The position numbers were made by a program, and so were the translations under genes. Positions 8,427 to 16,743 of a stretch of 59,471 bases of DNA are shown here, piece after piece (positions within the stretch are counted from its first letter, which is position 1; every line of letters starts with the position of its first letter). This stretch comes from Ruminococcus sp. Lineage in GTDB: Bacteria > Bacillota > Clostridia > Oscillospirales > Ruminococcaceae. The stretch spans positions 1 through 59,471 of the forward strand of contig JAFWSI010000031.1 in assembly GCA_017519415.1 (NCBI GenBank). Reading direction: 5' to 3'. The notes beneath the pieces were generated by a model. The model was not told the DNA's origin. It saw only the letters and a program-made list of their open reading frames with translations, and did no database searches.

Positions 8427-9485
8427 TTGGAAAAAGTAGATATTCTCAGTCTTGATCTTGACGAACTTACGGAAGCCCTCGTTGCTCTGGGAGAGAAGAA
8501 ATTCCGCGCAAAGCAGATATTTCAGTGGCTTCACGTCAGAAGAGTCTTTGATTTCGACCAAATGACTGATATATCTGTCCAATTGCGCACTGTCCTGAAA
8601 GAAAAATTTTGTATAAATAGACTATTTGTACAGAAAAAGCTTGAATCTGCCATAGATAATACGGTAAAATATCTTTATAGGCTTTCTGACGGCAATTTTG
8701 TCGAGACCGTGCTCATGGAATACAGCTACGGATACAGCATCTGCGTGTCAACTCAGGTGGGCTGCAAAATGGGCTGTAATTTCTGCGCCTCGGCCATTGC
8801 GGGCTACGTCAGGGATCTTGCCGCCTCGGAAATACTCATGCAGATCTACGAGGCTGAACGCGATTCCGGGAAAAAGGTCTCGGGTATCGTTCTCATGGGG
8901 ATCGGCGAGCCTCTTGACAATTTCGGCAGCGTCATGAAGTTTCTCGGACTCGTATCCCACAAGGACGGAAACGATATGAGCCTCAGGCACGTATCCCTTT
9001 CCACCTGCGGCATAGTGCCGCGCATCTATGAGCTGGCGGATAAAAAGCTTCAGCTCACGCTCTGTATTTCGCTGCACTGTGCAGACGACGAGGGCAGGAG
9101 CGCTATCATGCCCGTGAACAGAAAGTACGGTCTTGCAAGTCTCATTGAGGCGTGCAGATACTATATAGATAAGACGGGACGGCGCGTCACCTTTGAGTAC
9201 GCCGTTATCGACGATGTGAACAGCTCCGCGGCGGACGCCGATAAGCTGGCAAGGCTTCTGCGGGGAATGAACTGCCATGTTAACCTTATACCCGTCAATA
9301 AGGTGAGGGAACGCAATTACCACACGGTCCGCTCCGGCGTTGCGGAGTTCGCAAAGCAGCTGGGCAGACTGGGTATAAACGCTACCGTGAGAAGGACTCT
9401 CGGCAGCGATATAGAAGCGGCGTGCGGTCAGCTGAGACGCGACGCCGCCGAACAGAACGAAAAGAACGGGGGTGCGGATACTTGA
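8427..9485 (+). CDS. rlmN: Dual-specificity 23S rRNA/tRNA adenine-C2 methyltransferase RlmN
   Basis: Radical SAM enzyme that methylates A2503 of 23S rRNA and A37 of some tRNAs. The CX3CX2C cluster motif CKMGCNFC supplies C113, C117 and C120. The C-terminal TLGSDIEAACGQL contains the conserved Cys that carries the methyl intermediate. The 352 residues are typical. The start is TTG 8427, preceded by AAGGTGA; no suitable ATG lies nearby. The stop overlaps the start of the phosphatase gene. Confidence 0.95.
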   Translation: MEKVDILSLDLDELTEALVALGEKKFRAKQIFQWLHVRRVFDFDQMTDISVQLRTVLKEKFCINRLFVQKKLESAIDNTVKYLYRLSDGNFVETVLMEYSYGYSICVSTQVGCKMGCNFCASAIAGYVRDLAASEILMQIYEAERDSGKKVSGIVLMGIGEPLDNFGSVMKFLGLVSHKDGNDMSLRHVSLSTCGIVPRIYELADKKLQLTLCISLHCADDEGRSAIMPVNRKYGLASLIEACRYYIDKTGRRVTFEYAVIDDVNSSAADADKLARLLRGMNCHVNLIPVNKVRERNYHTVRSGVAEFAKQLGRLGINATVRRTLGSDIEAACGQLRRDAAEQNEKNGGADT

Positions 9486-10207
9486 GATTTCGCTTCGGCA
9501 CGGATATAGGTCTCAGGCGCGAGGAAAACCAGGACGCGGTGAGATGCGAATATTTCGGCCACAATGTGCTTGCTGTGGTGTGCGACGGCATGGGAGGCGA
9601 AAGAGCGGGAAAGGAAGCCAGCGAGCTGGCCATAGAAGAATTCTTTCAGCGCTTTTCGGCCGACTATAAGGAGAGCCTCAGCGACGAAGAGATCCGCAAG
9701 CTCCTTATCTCCTCGATCTCGGCTGCCAATTCCGTGATATATACGCGGGCAAGGTTCGATTTCAGGAACTTCGGCATGGGTACTACCTGTGTGGCAGCCT
9801 TTGTCAACAAAAAAACTGCCTTCATTGCCAATGTCGGCGACAGCAGAGCCTATCTGATAACCGACACGGGACTTATCAAGATCACTACAGACCACAATGT
9901 CGCTTCGGTGCTTTACGAACAGGGAAAGATCACCGAGGAGGAAATGGAGGTACACCCTCAGAAGCATATGCTCGTCCGTGCGGTCGGCGTCGAAAAGACG
10001 GTGCTCACAGATACGTTTATGCTGGATTATGAGGATAAGATCAGTCTGCTGCTGTGCTCGGACGGCCTTTCGGGATATTGCAGCGACGATGAGATATACA
10101 GCGTCATTCTCAACTCGGATTTTGATGGCGTTGCAGACCAACTGATCAAATTAGCGCTCAGCAAGGGCGGCCGCGATAATGTTACCGTCGCGGTAATTTC
10201 TGACTAA
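9482..10207 (+). CDS. stp: PP2C-type Ser/Thr protein phosphatase (PrpC/Stp)
   Basis: Metal-dependent phosphatase that counteracts PrkC. I choose TTG 9482 (241 residues, LRFRFGTDIG), preceded by GGGGGTG and overlapping the rlmN stop (TTGA); the open frame extends upstream into rlmN, but that extension is not family-like. Motifs run in order: REENQDA with D18, VCDGMGG with D35 and G36, GTTCVAA, NVGDSRAYL, CSDGLSGY and GGRDNVTVAVI. All metal-binding aspartates appear intact. The gene is 16 bases upstream of prkC, the universal Firmicute pair controlling cell-wall and sporulation or germination signalling. Confidence 0.95.
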   Translation: MRFRFGTDIGLRREENQDAVRCEYFGHNVLAVVCDGMGGERAGKEASELAIEEFFQRFSADYKESLSDEEIRKLLISSISAANSVIYTRARFDFRNFGMGTTCVAAFVNKKTAFIANVGDSRAYLITDTGLIKITTDHNVASVLYEQGKITEEEMEVHPQKHMLVRAVGVEKTVLTDTFMLDYEDKISLLLCSDGLSGYCSDDEIYSVILNSDFDGVADQLIKLALSKGGRDNVTVAVISD

Positions 10208-10223
10208 CGCAGGAGGAAAGGAA

Positions 10224-12623
10224 ATGGATAAGAATATTGGCAAAAAGCTCGATGGAAGATATGAGATAACCGAGCTTATCGGCGTCGGAGGAATGGCTGA
10301 GGTCTACAAGGGCGTCGATGTTATCGACAACAAAACGGTTGCCATTAAGATACTGAAGAAGGAATACGCGGAGAACGAGGAGTTCCTGCGCCGCTTCAGG
10401 AACGAGTCCAAGGCGATAGCTGTTCTCTCCCACCCGAATATCGTAAAGATATACGATGTGGGCTTTTCCGAGAAGATACAGTACATCGTCATGGAGTATA
10501 TCGACGGTATCACTCTGAAGGAGTATATCGAGGACGAAAAGGTCCTCTCATGGAAGGATACGGTGCATTTCGTGATCCAGATCCTCCGCGCTCTCCAGCA
10601 TGCTCATGACAAGGGAATAGTTCACCGCGACATCAAGCCCCAGAATATAATGATGTTCACGGACGGCACTATCAAGGTCATGGACTTCGGCATTGCCAAG
10701 TTTGCCCGTGAGGAGGGAAAGACAGCTACCGATCAGGCCATCGGCAGCGTTCACTATATCAGCCCCGAGCAGGCAAGCGGAAACGTTACAGACGCCAAGA
10801 GCGATATTTACTCCATGGGCGCTATGATGTATGAGATGCTCACGGGAAGAAAGCCATTTGACAGCGATAACCCCGTTGCTATCGCAGTTATGCATATGCA
10901 TGACATACCCGAGCGTCCGAGAGCTATAAATCCAGATATTCCCGACGGTCTTGAGGAGATCGTGCTCAGAGCCATGGAAAAGGCTCCCGAGGACAGATAC
11001 CAGACCACCGCCGAGATGATAAGTGATATAGAGGCCTTCAAGGCCGATCCCCATATCTCCTTCGGCTACTATGCCGAGGAGGCAGACGAGCCCAACGACG
11101 AGCTTCTTGACGCTTCCGCAGGTACGGAGGTAGAGTCCGAGAGCCGTCAGGAGGTGGCAAGCGCTTATGCTGCAAGGGCAGGAAGAGTAGCTGCTATGGC
11201 AGGCGCGGGCGCAGGTGCGGGAGCAGGAATGTCGTCAGGCTCCGCAGGCGATCTCTCACAGAGATACGATGACGCTTACGCAGAGGACAACAGCGGCTAC
11301 GGCTATGACGACGATGACGAGTACGATGACGACGATGAAGAGGAGGAGCGCTCCTCACTGGTAGTTCCCGTTCTTACCGCTATCGTGGTGGTTGTTATCA
11401 TAGTTGCGGTAATATTCGTTGCAACTATCCTCAGCAGCCTTCTCAAGAACAATATCGGCAAGAACGACAAGTCCATGCCCGACCTCTACGGCAAGGATTA
11501 CAATCAGGCAGTTGCCGAATACAGCGGCGCTATCAGATTCGAGGTCGACGGCGAGGAGTACAACGAGGCCGACGAGAACACTATCATCAAGCAGAGCATA
11601 GAGCCCGGTGACATTTTCCGCAAGGGCGACGTATGCAAGGTAACTCTCAGCAAGGGCATGGAGTCTGTAGAAGTTCCCCATGTTGTGAATATCAACTCCG
11701 AGCTGGCAAAGATGCAGCTCACGGAGAGAGACCTTGAATGCAAGGTAATAATGCAGTCCGACGCGAAGATAAATCCCGGATATGTAATAAAATCAGAGCC
11801 TGAGGAGGGCACCTCCGTTCACAAGCATTCAACGGTAGTCCTCTATGTAAGTATGGGCGCAAACGCAGAGCAGATAGTCGTTGAGGACTTCATCGGAAAG
11901 ACTGCCGACGACGCCGTTCTTATCGCAGGCTACAGAAACCTCAAGGTAGAGACAGTTCCCACACCTTCCTACGAGAAGGAGGGCATAGTAGTAGATCAGG
12001 AGCCCAAGAAGAATACCAAGGTAGACTCAGGCTCGAAGCTGGTGCTCTATGTCAGCGACGGTACGGTGCCTGACGGAAAGGTGGATATTACCATTCCTCT
12101 GCCCGCAGACGCAAAGGGACGCTTCTGCATCGACTTTATCCTCACAGACGAGAGGAACCACACAACGACTCAGTCTTCACCCACTATCCTCTGCCCCGAA
12201 ATGGGAAGCATTCCCATGACTATCGAGGGCTCGGGACAGAACGTACAGGTAAAGGCTCTTATCACAAATCTTTCCACCAATGCAAGAACTACACTCGGAA
12301 CCTATAACTTCAACTTTGCTACTGGCAAGTATACTGCAAATTCCGAGGACATCTACGGAGCATTCAACGCTATCGGAGGCTTCGAGGTAGTAACCGAGCC
12401 GCCTACGACCGAGGCTCCCAAGACCACTACCGAGACCACCACAAAGAGCGACCATATCGAGGGCGTCAACGGATTTGTCCGCGACGGTGTATGGTACTAC
12501 TATACAGACGCTGATGGTATACTCGGCACATGGGTAAACGGCGTATGGGTATTCTATGAGCCCGGTGTAAATGGCAAGTGGGTCAACAATGGCGGAGACA
12601 ACGTTTGGGAATGGGCTTCATAA
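10224..12623 (+). CDS. prkC: PASTA-domain Ser/Thr protein kinase PrkC/StkP with unusual C-terminal extension
   Basis: A 799-residue membrane kinase. The kinase domain spans about 11-275 (GVGGMAEVYKG loop, K42, HRDIKPQN 134-141, DFG 154-156, SPEQ 180-183). A Gly/Ala-rich then very acidic juxtamembrane linker (about 325-375) leads to a membrane helix at 379-407. Outside are three PASTA repeats (about 418-478, 482-546, 550-614), which in relatives bind muropeptides or lipid II. The tail is unusual: a beta-rich segment (about 618-720), a Thr/Pro-rich linker (725-741), then aromatic repeats (GVWYYYTDADGILGTW, GVWVFYEPGVNGKW) like cell-wall or choline-binding repeats. SD AGGAGG precedes ATG 10224. 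It is paired with stp upstream. Confidence 0.95.
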   Translation: MDKNIGKKLDGRYEITELIGVGGMAEVYKGVDVIDNKTVAIKILKKEYAENEEFLRRFRNESKAIAVLSHPNIVKIYDVGFSEKIQYIVMEYIDGITLKEYIEDEKVLSWKDTVHFVIQILRALQHAHDKGIVHRDIKPQNIMMFTDGTIKVMDFGIAKFAREEGKTATDQAIGSVHYISPEQASGNVTDAKSDIYSMGAMMYEMLTGRKPFDSDNPVAIAVMHMHDIPERPRAINPDIPDGLEEIVLRAMEKAPEDRYQTTAEMISDIEAFKADPHISFGYYAEEADEPNDELLDASAGTEVESESRQEVASAYAARAGRVAAMAGAGAGAGAGMSSGSAGDLSQRYDDAYAEDNSGYGYDDDDEYDDDDEEEERSSLVVPVLTAIVVVVIIVAVIFVATILSSLLKNNIGKNDKSMPDLYGKDYNQAVAEYSGAIRFEVDGEEYNEADENTIIKQSIEPGDIFRKGDVCKVTLSKGMESVEVPHVVNINSELAKMQLTERDLECKVIMQSDAKINPGYVIKSEPEEGTSVHKHSTVVLYVSMGANAEQIVVEDFIGKTADDAVLIAGYRNLKVETVPTPSYEKEGIVVDQEPKKNTKVDSGSKLVLYVSDGTVPDGKVDITIPLPADAKGRFCIDFILTDERNHTTTQSSPTILCPEMGSIPMTIEGSGQNVQVKALITNLSTNARTTLGTYNFNFATGKYTANSEDIYGAFNAIGGFEVVTEPPTTEAPKTTTETTTKSDHIEGVNGFVRDGVWYYYTDADGILGTWVNGVWVFYEPGVNGKWVNNGGDNVWEWAS

Positions 12624-13495
12624 ACAATGAGCAAAGCGGAATAATAATAAAGTGCTTAGGGGGACTCTACACGGTAGAGTCCCCTGACAGTATATGCGAG
12701 TGCAAGGCAAGGGGAGTTTTCCGCAACAGGGGGATAAGTCCCTGCGTGGGCGACCGCGTCACCGTTGAGGACGGCGTGATAATGGAGATCGCTCCGCGAA
12801 AAAACTGTATAATAAGACCTCCTCTTGCAAATCTCGATCAGCTCATATTCATAGTCTCCACCTGCGAGCCGGCCCCGAATTACCTGCTGCTGGACAAGTT
12901 CATAGCCATAGCAGAGTACAAGGGCATTGCTCCCGTGGTGGTGATAACCAAGACCGATCTCGGCGACAGCCGCCCCATACATGAGATATACGGCGGTATA
13001 GGTATAGACGTTGCCGAGGTGGATTATAAGGACGGGACCTCCGTGGAAAGAGTAAGAGAGCTGCTCCGCGGCAGGATAAGCGCCTTTACGGGCAATTCGG
13101 GTGCGGGCAAGTCCACTCTCCTCAACGCTGTGGACCCCACGCTGAATATAGCCACAGGCGAGATCAGCCGCAAGCTGGGCAGAGGCCGACACACTACCCG
13201 CCACGCGGAGCTGTACAGGCTCAGCGGCGGAGGTTACATAGCAGATACCCCGGGCTTTTCCACATTTGAGACAAACAGATACGACATTATCCGCAAGGAG
13301 GAGCTGGCAGGCTGCTTCAGGGAGTTTGAGGGACTGACGGATAAATGCCGTTTCAGGGACTGTGCGCACCTGTGCGAAAAGGGCTGCGCAGTTGTAGCCG
13401 CCGTGGAGGAGGGAAAGATCTCCCGCAGCCGCCACGAAAGCTATAAAACTATGTATGAAGAAGCGAAACAGCTGAAGGAGTGGGAATTAAAATGA
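12611..13495 (+). CDS. rsgA: Ribosome small-subunit-dependent GTPase RsgA
   Basis: Circularly permuted GTPase that assists late 30S assembly. I take ATG 12611 (294 residues, MGFINNEQSG), overlapping the end of prkC by 13 bases; an in-frame ATG at 12578 would add 11 unlike residues. The order of GTPase motifs is permuted as expected: G4 TKTD, then G1 GNSGAGKST, then G3 DTPGFS. A C-terminal zinc site follows (CRFRDCAHLCEKGC). In B. subtilis rsgA (yloQ) is followed by rpe; here rpe is missing and thiN follows directly, overlapping by four bases. Confidence 0.95.
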   Translation: MGFINNEQSGIIIKCLGGLYTVESPDSICECKARGVFRNRGISPCVGDRVTVEDGVIMEIAPRKNCIIRPPLANLDQLIFIVSTCEPAPNYLLLDKFIAIAEYKGIAPVVVITKTDLGDSRPIHEIYGGIGIDVAEVDYKDGTSVERVRELLRGRISAFTGNSGAGKSTLLNAVDPTLNIATGEISRKLGRGRHTTRHAELYRLSGGGYIADTPGFSTFETNRYDIIRKEELAGCFREFEGLTDKCRFRDCAHLCEKGCAVVAAVEEGKISRSRHESYKTMYEEAKQLKEWELK

Positions 13496-14136
13496 GAAAA
13501 TGTGCCATAATTGCAGGCGGGGATATGACAGAAAAGGGCGTAGCCGTTTTCAAGGCTCACCGCAGGGAATACGAATACATCATATGTGCGGACAGCGGTT
13601 ACCGCCATGCCGAAAAGCTTGGCATAGTTCCCGATCTGATCGCGGGAGACTTTGATTCCTATACCGACGGGCTGCCCGAGGGAGTGGAGATAATGGCAAG
13701 TATCCCCGAAAAGGACGATACCGATACCATTATGGCGGTAAAAAAGGCAATGGAAATGGGATATACCCAGATAAGCCTTTACGGAGCCCTCGGCGGGAGC
13801 CGCTTCGAGCATACGATAGCCAATATACAGACTATGATATATGCCTTTCAGCAGGGCTGCAACCTCTGCATCTTCGATGAGAGCATACTCATGATACAGG
13901 GTGCGGACGACGGAGATGTCATATACAGGCACCCTGATGGCAGTGACCTTTTCATGTCGGTCTTTGCTCTTACGGAGAGCGTGGGCATAGAGCGTCTCAG
14001 CGGAGTAAAGTACCCGCTGGAGAATTACCGCATGGTGCAGTCCTTCCCCATAGGGGTCAGCAACGAGATAACCGACAGCTCTGCAAGACTCAGGATAAAG
14101 GACGGTCTTGCACTGATAGTCCTCACCGAGAAGTAA
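13492..14136 (+). CDS. thiN: Thiamine pyrophosphokinase
   Basis: Converts thiamine plus ATP to thiamine pyrophosphate. The start is ATG 13492 (MRKCAIIAGG, 214 residues), overlapping rsgA (ATGA) with SD AAGGAG nearby. Motifs: DSGYRHAEKLGIVPDLIAGD, the conserved KDDTDTIMAV metal and nucleotide region, and GALGGSRFEHTIANI. The transketolase genes at 41916-43704 would use the cofactor it makes. Its position upstream of spoVM copies the B. subtilis order. Confidence 0.94.
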   Translation: MRKCAIIAGGDMTEKGVAVFKAHRREYEYIICADSGYRHAEKLGIVPDLIAGDFDSYTDGLPEGVEIMASIPEKDDTDTIMAVKKAMEMGYTQISLYGALGGSRFEHTIANIQTMIYAFQQGCNLCIFDESILMIQGADDGDVIYRHPDGSDLFMSVFALTESVGIERLSGVKYPLENYRMVQSFPIGVSNEITDSSARLRIKDGLALIVLTEK

Positions 14137-14161
14137 CAAAAGCTCCTCTGATGAATATAAT
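14133..14161 (+). promoter_or_regulatory. Promoter upstream of spoVM
   Basis: GTAACA (14133-14138, overlapping the thiN stop), 17 bp, TATAAT (14156-14161). The -35 is weak (4 of 6). The -10 and everything downstream to about 14230 match the region at 51471-51549. Confidence 0.6.
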
Positions 14162-14235
14162 GTAATGTGTACTCGATAACCGCTGTCAGGCGGCTATTGC
14201 CCCGGACCCTGTCCGGGGAGCGCAAATTCCTTATG
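14162..14235 (+). repeat. Structured leader element, copy A (before spoVM)
   Basis: The transcribed leader holds hairpin 1 (CCGCT-GTCA-GGCGG, 14180-14193) and hairpin 2 (CCCCGGAC-CCT-GTCCGGGG, 14200-14218). From the -10 box to 14200 it aligns without gaps to copy B at 51471-51515, with 37 of 45 bases identical. Hairpin 2 differs from copy B at two pairs, both compensated. A further hairpin (TTTTGTCC/GGGCAAAA, about 14245-14263) is not conserved. It may be a regulatory RNA leader or a dispersed promoter repeat; I do not recognise a known family. Confidence 0.65.
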
Positions 14236-14311
14236 CCGGCTCATTTTGTCCTTTCGGGCAAAACAAAGTGCAGGCATTAATGCAGTATATCATCAAAGGA
14301 GGGAGCACATA

Positions 14312-14395
14312 TTGAAGATAGTAGTAATAAAGAGCCCGAGGTTCATCTCGGGACTGCTGAGAGCCATATTCGGCATAAAAAAGGAAGAGCAATAA
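14312..14395 (+). CDS. spoVM: SpoVM-like sporulation peptide
   Basis: A 27-codon gene with a very strong SD (AAAGGAGGG) 8 bases before TTG 14312. The peptide (MKIVVIKSPRF-ISGLLRAIFG-IKKEEQ) aligns end to end with B. subtilis SpoVM: I6, K7, P9, F11, G14, R17, A18 and G21 coincide. SpoVM is an amphipathic helix that senses the convex forespore membrane, anchors SpoIVA and is needed for coat assembly. Position supports the call: in Bacillus spoVM lies just after thiN, as here. It implies the organism, or a recent ancestor, makes endospores. Confidence 0.87.
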   Translation: MKIVVIKSPRFISGLLRAIFGIKKEEQ

Positions 14396-14397
14396 TT

Positions 14398-14430
14398 AAA
14401 GGGCTGACGTAAGTCAGCCCTTTATTTTAT
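14398..14430 (+). terminator. Bidirectional terminator after spoVM
   Basis: AAAGGGCTGAC / GTCAGCCCTTT around GTAA, then TATTTTAT. It closes the spoVM transcript and, read the other way, the minus-strand operon ending at 14427. Confidence 0.85.
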
Positions 14431-15548
14431 GAATGTCTTGCGTTTATATCCTTGTTGCGGTTGAAGTAGTTGCCCACAGCCTCGCTTCCGCACAGCAGGA
14501 AGAAGCATACCACCGTACAGCCCAGCGTTACTGCGTAGAGCACGCCTGCAAGAGCCAAGCTGCCCTTGTGCTGCGGCACCATCACAAGTCCCGGGAAGAG
14601 CTGTATTATTCCGAACAGCAGCAGGCCGAGAGTTGCCAGTGATTTGAATGCGCCGATACCTGCGATGAGCAGGAGGCACAGGAAGCCTACGGCGGCTGCG
14701 ATATATACTGCGGAATTCTCAATGAAGCTGCTGAAGCCCTCGAGACCGTTCTTGTATTCCAGTCCCAGCTTGCCTGTATAGAGCAGGAAGAAGGTAACTG
14801 CGGCGACAAGACCGAGAAGCGCAATGACTATAGTGACCTTGAAGCCCTTTGCGGCGCTTTCCTGCCTTGCCTGTTCCTTGAGCTCAAGCATCATGCGGAG
14901 ACTCTCCTTGGGATCCTTCTGCTCGGATACCAGCTGTGAGGACACTGCCTTTTTGGCTGCCTCAGCCTTGGCTCTTTCAAGGTCCTCGTCCACATATTTC
15001 GGCTGATACTTGGGAGGCTCCGGCTCGTCGTCAAGTATGGGAGCCGTCAGGGGCTCTGCGGGAGCCTTGGGTTCCTCCTTCTTCGGAGGCGGAGTGTAGA
15101 TGTCCTCGTCAAGTACGGGAGCGGTCACTTCCACGGGGGGAGCCACAGCGCCCAGCTGCGTTCTTCTCATGTCGATGATCTGACGCTGCTTGTCTGCGGG
15201 GAGAGCGTCAAAGCGTTCCCTGAGCTCGGCGTCGAGTCCGTTTATTATATCATCGTCTGTGAGTATTTTCTTTTCGTGAGTGTAGGCAGCGGCCGCGTCG
15301 TCAAGAACGGGTGCGGATACTCCCGTGGGAGCGCCCTTTTTCTCTTTGCCCTGACCGTAGCTGCTCATATCGTCGAGCACGGGAGCAGATACTCCCGTAG
15401 GGCCGTCCTTCTTTGAGGAGGGAGCAACGTATCCGAAGTCGTCAAGGACCGGAGCGGATACTCCTGTGGGGCCTTCGTTCTTCTGTGCCTTGGGAGTATA
15501 GTCTATCTCCTCCGGCAGACCGCCCGGGATATTGTTTTCATCGTACAT
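14427..15548 (-). CDS. Membrane protein with five repeated SAPVLDD-type motifs
   Basis: Not a family I recognise. Start ATG 15548 is preceded by GAGGTGA; an in-frame GTG at 15557 is part of that SD. The 373-residue protein has a soluble N-terminal half with three copies of TGVSAPVLDD (from about residue 28 to 85) and two variants, VTAPVLDED and LTAPILDDE, spaced by charged, Pro-rich linkers. A coiled-coil-like charged segment follows (about 190-235). The C-terminal part has four hydrophobic segments and a short tail. The repeats look like short linear binding motifs facing the cytoplasm, since no signal peptide precedes them. It is the last gene of a minus-strand cluster with two dockerin proteins. 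Confidence 0.75.
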   Translation of the reverse strand: MYDENNIPGGLPEEIDYTPKAQKNEGPTGVSAPVLDDFGYVAPSSKKDGPTGVSAPVLDDMSSYGQGKEKKGAPTGVSAPVLDDAAAAYTHEKKILTDDDIINGLDAELRERFDALPADKQRQIIDMRRTQLGAVAPPVEVTAPVLDEDIYTPPPKKEEPKAPAEPLTAPILDDEPEPPKYQPKYVDEDLERAKAEAAKKAVSSQLVSEQKDPKESLRMMLELKEQARQESAAKGFKVTIVIALLGLVAAVTFFLLYTGKLGLEYKNGLEGFSSFIENSAVYIAAAVGFLCLLLIAGIGAFKSLATLGLLLFGIIQLFPGLVMVPQHKGSLALAGVLYAVTLGCTVVCFFLLCGSEAVGNYFNRNKDINARHS

Positions 15549-15574
15549 ATTTATCACCTCATGATCAGAATTTA

Positions 15575-16723
15575 TTAACTAACTGACAGTCTTGCGTATT
15601 CGGCAAGTACGGCGGAAGCGTCGACTGCGTCGATGATCCCGTCCTTCCTTACATCTGCGCAGGCCTTCTGCGAGCTGCTGAATGTGCTTTGTCCTCCGCT
15701 GGAAACGCGGGCGTATTCGGAAAGTATCATCGAAGCGTCTACTGCGTCGACAAAGCCGTTTCCGTCTACATCTCCCCATGAATAGGAGACCTGTTTGTAA
15801 GCGGTATCCGAAACAGGGTACGCGGCCTTGAAGCCGTCGGACTCATAATCGGGGAAAACGAGGCCGTTGCTGTTGTAGGCCACATGGGTATTGACGGAAT
15901 TCTCGTCGAAGTCACGCCTGCCCTTCATGAAGAAGGCTGAGGAGCCCTTTCCGAGGTTGATGTCCCATGTGGGATCGCAGAGATAGTATCTGCCGTCGGC
16001 CTGTACTATCATCCATACATGATTGTGGTCGTCGGAGGCCACTGCCTCCGCAAGGGACATTCCCGGCTTGAGGGACACGCCTGCGATTATGCGGGCGTTC
16101 ACTCCCGATTCCAGAAGTAGCTTATACATGAGCTGGGTGATGCCCTGACAGACGGCGCTGCTGCCGACAGCCGCACCGTAGGCCGAGAAGACCAGCGGGT
16201 CCGTGAAATCCTTTGAATAGGTCACGCTGTTTGTGATATGATCGTATATCCTTCTGATCTTTTCGTAATCGGTCTGACCGTCCAGGGCAAGCTTTGAAAG
16301 TATCTCGCTCGCCTTTTTATCCACGGCCTTTTCCTGCTCGGCAGTGGTATAGTACTGCATACTGAAGGAGACCTCGCGTCCTGTTGATTTTACGCTGTAG
16401 TTCTTTACCGCAAAGCGGAGGTAGTCTCCCTCGGAGCCCGAGCCTGTCTCCTCAAAGGCGTCGTACAGGAGCTGCTGCAGGAGCTGCTGCTTTTCCTCCT
16501 TCGTTACCTTTAGATTTTCGGGAAGCATGATGGAGAATTCAGTCACGCGGTTTCTGAAATAACTTCTTATCTCAGCAGCGGTCTTTTCGTCAACATAAGC
16601 CGAGACCGTATCCTGAAGTCCGGGATAGCGGACCGAAGCGGCTGAAGCTGCCGGCTGGACTGTCGCTCCCGACAGCAATACTATCGCTGCGGCGGCAGAC
16701 AGCAGCCTTGAGGGAAATCTCAT
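15575..16723 (-). CDS. Secreted transglutaminase-like protein with C-terminal dockerin
   Basis: A 382-residue secreted protein. Start ATG 16723 is 7 bases after AAGGAGG; a second ATG at 16729 touches the SD. Residues 1-29 form a signal peptide ending near PAASA. The transglutaminase-like fold covers about 150-265 with an apparent Cys-His-Asp triad: C192 (SSAVCQG), H235 (HNHVWMI) and D250 (DPTWD). Residues 316-382 are a dockerin with two calcium loops (GDVDGNGFVDAVDAS and ADVRKDGIIDAVDAS). It may crosslink or cleave proteins or peptidoglycan at the cell surface, docked on a scaffoldin; the substrate is unknown. It lies 20 bases after its paralogue and 26 bases before the SAPVLDD gene. Confidence 0.85.
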   Translation of the reverse strand: MRFPSRLLSAAAAIVLLSGATVQPAASAASVRYPGLQDTVSAYVDEKTAAEIRSYFRNRVTEFSIMLPENLKVTKEEKQQLLQQLLYDAFEETGSGSEGDYLRFAVKNYSVKSTGREVSFSMQYYTTAEQEKAVDKKASEILSKLALDGQTDYEKIRRIYDHITNSVTYSKDFTDPLVFSAYGAAVGSSAVCQGITQLMYKLLLESGVNARIIAGVSLKPGMSLAEAVASDDHNHVWMIVQADGRYYLCDPTWDINLGKGSSAFFMKGRRDFDENSVNTHVAYNSNGLVFPDYESDGFKAAYPVSDTAYKQVSYSWGDVDGNGFVDAVDASMILSEYARVSSGGQSTFSSSQKACADVRKDGIIDAVDASAVLAEYARLSVS

Positions 16724-16743
16724 TTCCATGCCTCCTTACCTTG

